Positions 60,001 through 64,000 of a DNA stretch of 64,000 nucleotides are shown piece by piece. Within the stretch, counting starts at the first letter, position 1; the number at the start of each line of letters is the position of its first letter. The position numbers and the translations under genes were made by a program. The stretch spans positions 2,232,001 through 2,296,000 of the forward strand of contig OX442319.1 of NCBI GenBank assembly GCA_949358305.1. Direction: 5' to 3'. Source of the stretch: Strigamia acuminata. Taxonomy: Eukaryota > Arthropoda > Chilopoda > Geophilomorpha > Linotaeniidae. The notes below the pieces were generated by a model. It did not search any database, was not told where the DNA came from, and saw nothing but the letters and a program-made list of their open reading frames with translations.

Positions 60001-62979
60001 TTTTTTACTTTTTGCATTTTCAATTTTGTTTGCTGATCATTCAGTATAACTAAAATTATTAGCACTTACTGATGTGAACGACCATACCATGCTGAAAACA
60101 CCGGTTCTCGTCCGATCCCCGAAGTTAAGCAGCATCGGGTCTGGTTAGTACTTGGATGGGTGACCGCCTGGGAATCCCAGATGTCGTTCTCTTCAATTTT
60201 CTTTTTTTTCTTTTTGCATTTTCAATTTTGTTTGCTGAGTGTGCATTATTACTAAAATTCACAGCTTGTACTGATGTGAACGACCATACCACGCTGAAAA
60301 CACCGGTTCTTGTCCGATCCCCGAAGTTAAGCAGCATCGGGTCTGGTTAGTACTTGGATGGGTGACCGCCTGGGAATCCCAGATGTCGTTCTCTTCGTTT
60401 TTATTTTTTTTACTTTTTGCATTTTCAATTTTGTTTGCTGAGTGTGCATTATTACTAAAATTCACAGCTTGTACTGATTTGAACGACCATACCACGCTGA
60501 AAAAACCGGTTCTCGTCCGATCCCCGAAGTTAAGCAGCATCGGGTCTGGTTAGTACTTGGATGGGTGACCGCCTGGGAATCCCAGATGTCGTTCTCTTCG
60601 TTTTTATTTTTTTCTTTTTTGCATTTTCAATTTTGTTTGCTGAGTGTGCATTATTACTAAAATTCACAGCTTGTACTGATGTGAACGACCATACCACGCT
60701 GAAAACACCGGTTCTCGTCCGATCCCCGAAGTTAAGCAGCATCGGGTCTGGTTAGTACTTGGATGGGTGACCGCCTGGGAATCCCAGATGTCGTTCTCTT
60801 CGTTTTTATTTTTTTCCTTTTTGCATTTTCAATTTTGTTTGCTGAGTGTGCATTATTACTAAAATTCACAGCTTGTACTGATGTGAACGACCATACCACG
60901 CTGAAAACACCAGTTCTCGTCCGATCCCCGAAGTTAAGCAGCATCGGGTCTGGTTAGTACTTGGATGGGTGATCGCCTGGGAATCCCAGATGTCGTTCTC
61001 TTCATTTTTATTTTTTTATTTTTTGCATTTTCAATTTTGTTTGCTGATCATTCAGTATAACTAAAATTATTAGCTCTTACTGATGTGAACAACCATACCA
61101 CGCTGAAAACACCGGTTCTCGTCCGATCCCCGAAGTTAAGCAGCATCGGGTCTGGTTAGTACTTGGATGGGTGACCGCCTGGGAATCCCAGATGTCGTTC
61201 TCTTCGTTTTTATTTTTTTCCTTTTTGCATTTTCAATTTTGTTTGCTGAGTGTGCATTATTACTAAAATTCACAGCTTGTACTGATGTGAACGACCATAC
61301 CACGCTGAAAACACCGGTTCTCGTCCGATCCCCGAAGTTAAGCAGCATCAGGTCTGGTTAGTACTTGGATGGGTGACCGCCTGGGAATCCCAGATGTCGT
61401 TCTCTTCATTTTTATTTTTTTATTTTTTGCATTTTTAATTTTGTTTGCTGATCATTCAGTATAACTAAAATTATTAGCTCTTACTGATGTGAACAACCAT
61501 ACCACGCTGAAAACACCGGTTCTCGTCCGATCCCTGAAGTTAAGCAGCATCGGGTCTGGTTAGTACTTGGATGGGTGACCGCCTGGGAATCCCAGATGTC
61601 GTTCTCTTCATTTTTATTTTTTTACTTTTTGCATTTTCAATTTTGTTTGCTGATCATTCAGTATAACTAAAATTATTAGCTCTTACTGATGTGAACGACC
61701 ATACCATGCTGAAAACACCGGTTCTCGTCCGATCCCCGAAGTTAAGCAGCATCGGGTCTGGTTAGTACTTGGATGGGTGACCGCCTGGGAATCCCAGATG
61801 TCGTTCTCTTCGTTTTTATTTTTTTCCTTTTTGCATTTTCAATTTTGTTTGCTGAGTATGCATTATTACTAAAATTCACAGCTTGTACTGATGTGAACGA
61901 CCATACCACGCTGAAAACACCGGTTCTCGTCCGATCCCCGAAGTTAAGCAGCATCAGGTCTGGTTAGTACTTGGATGGGTGACCGCCTGGGAATCCCAGA
62001 TGTCGTTCTCTTCATTTTTATTTTTTTATTTTTTGCATTTTTAATTTTGTTTGCTGATCATTCAGTATAACTAAAATTATTAGCTCTTACTGATGTGAAC
62101 AACCATACCACGCTGAAAACACCGGTTCTCGTCCGATCCCTGAAGTTAAGCAGCATCGGGTCTGGTTAGTACTTGGATGGGTGACCGCCTGGGAATCCCA
62201 GATGTCGTTCTCTTCATTTTTATTTTTTTACTTTTTGCATTTTCAATTTTGTTTGCTGATCATTCAGTATAACTAAAATTATTAGCTCTTACTGATGTGA
62301 ACGACCATACCATGCTGAAAACACCGGTTCTCGTCCGATCCCCGAAGTTAAGCAGCATCGGGTCTGGTTAGTACTTGGATGGGTGACCGCCTGGGAATCC
62401 CAGATGTCGTTCTCTTCGTTTTTATTTTTTTACTTTTTGCATTTTCAATTTTGTTTGCTGAGTGTGCATTATTACTAAAATTCACAGCTTGTACTGATGT
62501 GAACGACCATACCACGCTGAAAACACCGGTTCTCGTCCGATCCCCGAAGTTAAGCAGCATCGGGTCTGGTTAGTACTTAGATGGGTGACCGCCTGGGAAT
62601 CCCAGATGTTGTTCTCTTCATTTTTATTTTTTTACTTTTTGCATTTTCAATTTTGTTTGCTAATCATTCAGTATAACTAAAATTATTAGCTCTTACTGAT
62701 GTGAACGACCATACCATGCTGAAAACACCGGTTCTCGTCCGATCCCCGAAGTTAAGCAGCATCGGGTCTGGTTAGTACTTGGATGGGTGACCGCCTGGGA
62801 ATCCCAGATGTCGTTCTCTTCGTTTTTATTTTTTTACTTTTTGCATTTTCAATTTTGTTTGCTGAGTGTGCATTATTACTAAAATTCACAGCTTGTACTG
62901 ATGTGAACGACCATACCACGCTGAAAACACCGGTTCTCGTCCGATCCCCGAAGTTAAGCAGCATCGGGTCTGGTTAGTA
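54090..62979. repeat. 4445 bp higher-order repeat, two copies
   Basis: Twenty-two 5S units (one of 203 bp) are duplicated, about 54090-58534 and 58535-62979. Shared private changes 4445 bp apart include CTTCAATTTTC (55747, 60192), CTGATTTGAACG (56029, 60474) and GAGTATGCATT (57410, 61855). A few single changes, such as GGTTCCCG near 58287, occur in one copy only. Confidence 0.87.
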
Positions 62980-63915
62980 CTTGGATGGGTGACCGCCTGG
63001 GAATCCCAGATGTCGTTCTCTTCGTTTTTATTTTTTTACTTTTTGCATTTTCAATTTTGTTTGCTGAGTGTGCATTATTACTAAAATTCACAGCTTGTAC
63101 AGATGTGAACGACCATACCACGCTGAAAACACCGGTTCTCGTCCGATCCCCGAAGTTAAGCAGCATCGGGTCTGGTTAGTACTTGGATGGGTGACCGCCT
63201 GGGAATCCCAGATGTCGTTCTCTTCGTTTTTATTTTTTTTACTTTTTGCATTTTCAATTTTGTTTGCTGAGTGTGCATTATTACTAAAATTCACAGCTTG
63301 TACTGATGTGAACGACCATACCACGCTGAAAAAACCGGTTCTCGTCCGATCCCCGAAGTTAAGCAGCATCGGGTCTGGTTAGTACTTGGATGGGTGACCG
63401 CCTGGGAATCCCAGATGTCGTTCTCTTCGTTTTTATTTTTTTTACTTTTTGCATTTTCAATTTTGTTTGCTGAGTGTGCATTATTACTAAAATTCACAGC
63501 TTGTACTGATGTGAACGACCATACCACGCTGAAAAAACCGGTTCTCGTCCGATCCCCGAAGTTAAGCAGCATCGGGTCTGGTTAGTACTTGGATGGGTGA
63601 CCGCCTGGGAATCCCAGATGTCGTTCTCTTCGTTTTTCTTTTTTTACTTTTTGCATTTTCAATTTTGTTTGCTGAGTGTGCATTATTACTAAAATTCACA
63701 GCTTGTACTGATGTGAACGACCATACCACGCTGAAAAAACCGGTTCTCGTCCGATCCCCGAAGTTAAGCAGCATCGGGTCTGGTTAGTACTTGGATGGGT
63801 GACCGCCTGGGAATCCCAGATGTCGTTCTCTTCGTTTTTATTTTTTTTACTTTTTGCATTTTCAATTTTGTTTGCTGAGTGTGCATTATTACTAAAATTC
63901 ACAGCTTGTACTGAT

Positions 63916-64000
63916 GTGAACGACCATACCACGCTGAAAAAACCGGTTCTCGTCCGATCCCCGAAGTTAAGCAGCATCGGGTCTGGTTAGTACTTGGATG
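63916..64000 (+). rRNA. 5S rRNA, cut by window end
   Basis: 5S positions 1-85. The sequence is normal up to the last base, so this is most likely a whole gene continuing past the window. The array therefore does not end here. Confidence 0.93.

Larger units (their letters stand above)
45439..63915 (+). rRNA. 5S rRNA tandem array, block 3 (91 complete genes)
   Basis: The first complete gene starts at 45521 and the partial gene at the window end starts at 63916. The distance is 91 x 202 plus 13, and 13 units with an eight-T run account for the extra bases. The unit types match 5-21 kb of block 1, for example the A7·C112 genes, the ACTTAGATGGG genes and the GAAAAAACC genes. It contains a 2022 bp triplication and a 4445 bp duplication. 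All genes face +. Confidence 0.97.

Noticed and set aside
1-64000. Whole array as an assembly artefact
   Set aside because: Higher-order repeats carry distinct private mutations and exact phase, and transposon junctions are clean. Copy numbers could still be wrong in places; only long reads can settle that.

Overview
The window is almost entirely a tandem array of eukaryotic 5S ribosomal RNA genes, all on the + strand, with a repeat unit of 202 bp (about 120 bp of gene and 82 bp of AT-rich spacer). Counting by phase gives 275 complete genes: 103 in block 1 (first at 325), 81 in block 2 (first at 21812) and 91 in block 3 (first at 45521), plus broken or edge fragments. The gene has the internal Pol III control region (box A, intermediate element, box C) and ends in T-runs. 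The 5S sequence, the Pol III layout and the Ty1/copia element point to a eukaryote, most likely an invertebrate animal. I cannot assign the species. There are no bacterial features.

Two kinds of transposon interrupt the array. (1) A 459 bp element at 21225-21683 with perfect 146 bp terminal inverted repeats and no transposase sits inside a 5S gene, flanked by a 7 bp duplication (GTACTTG). The right part of a second, duplicated copy is at 1-196. The 7 bp duplication and the small-RNA-gene target recall the Dada superfamily. (2) A complete 7,140 bp Ty1/copia retrotransposon (38252-45391) has 549 bp LTRs with no difference seen, a 5 bp duplication (AGTAC), an initiator-Met primer site, a polypurine tract and one uninterrupted 1,644-codon Gag-Pol frame (39703-44637). 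It also lies inside a 5S gene, at nearly the same nucleotide as the first element.

The array is organised on several scales. Spacers come in two classes. Units carry shared private mutations that define higher-order repeats (810, 2022 x3, 2223, 2828, 4242 and 4445 bp). Above this there is a super-repeat in the order transposon, type I array, type II array: 1-196, about 197-4.8 kb, about 4.8-21.2 kb; then again 21225-21683, about 21.7-38.2 kb, and 45.4 kb to the window end, with the copia element at the second I/II region.

The only convincing protein-coding gene is the copia polyprotein. The many 60-100 codon open frames on both strands of the array are by-products of the repeated 5S sequence.
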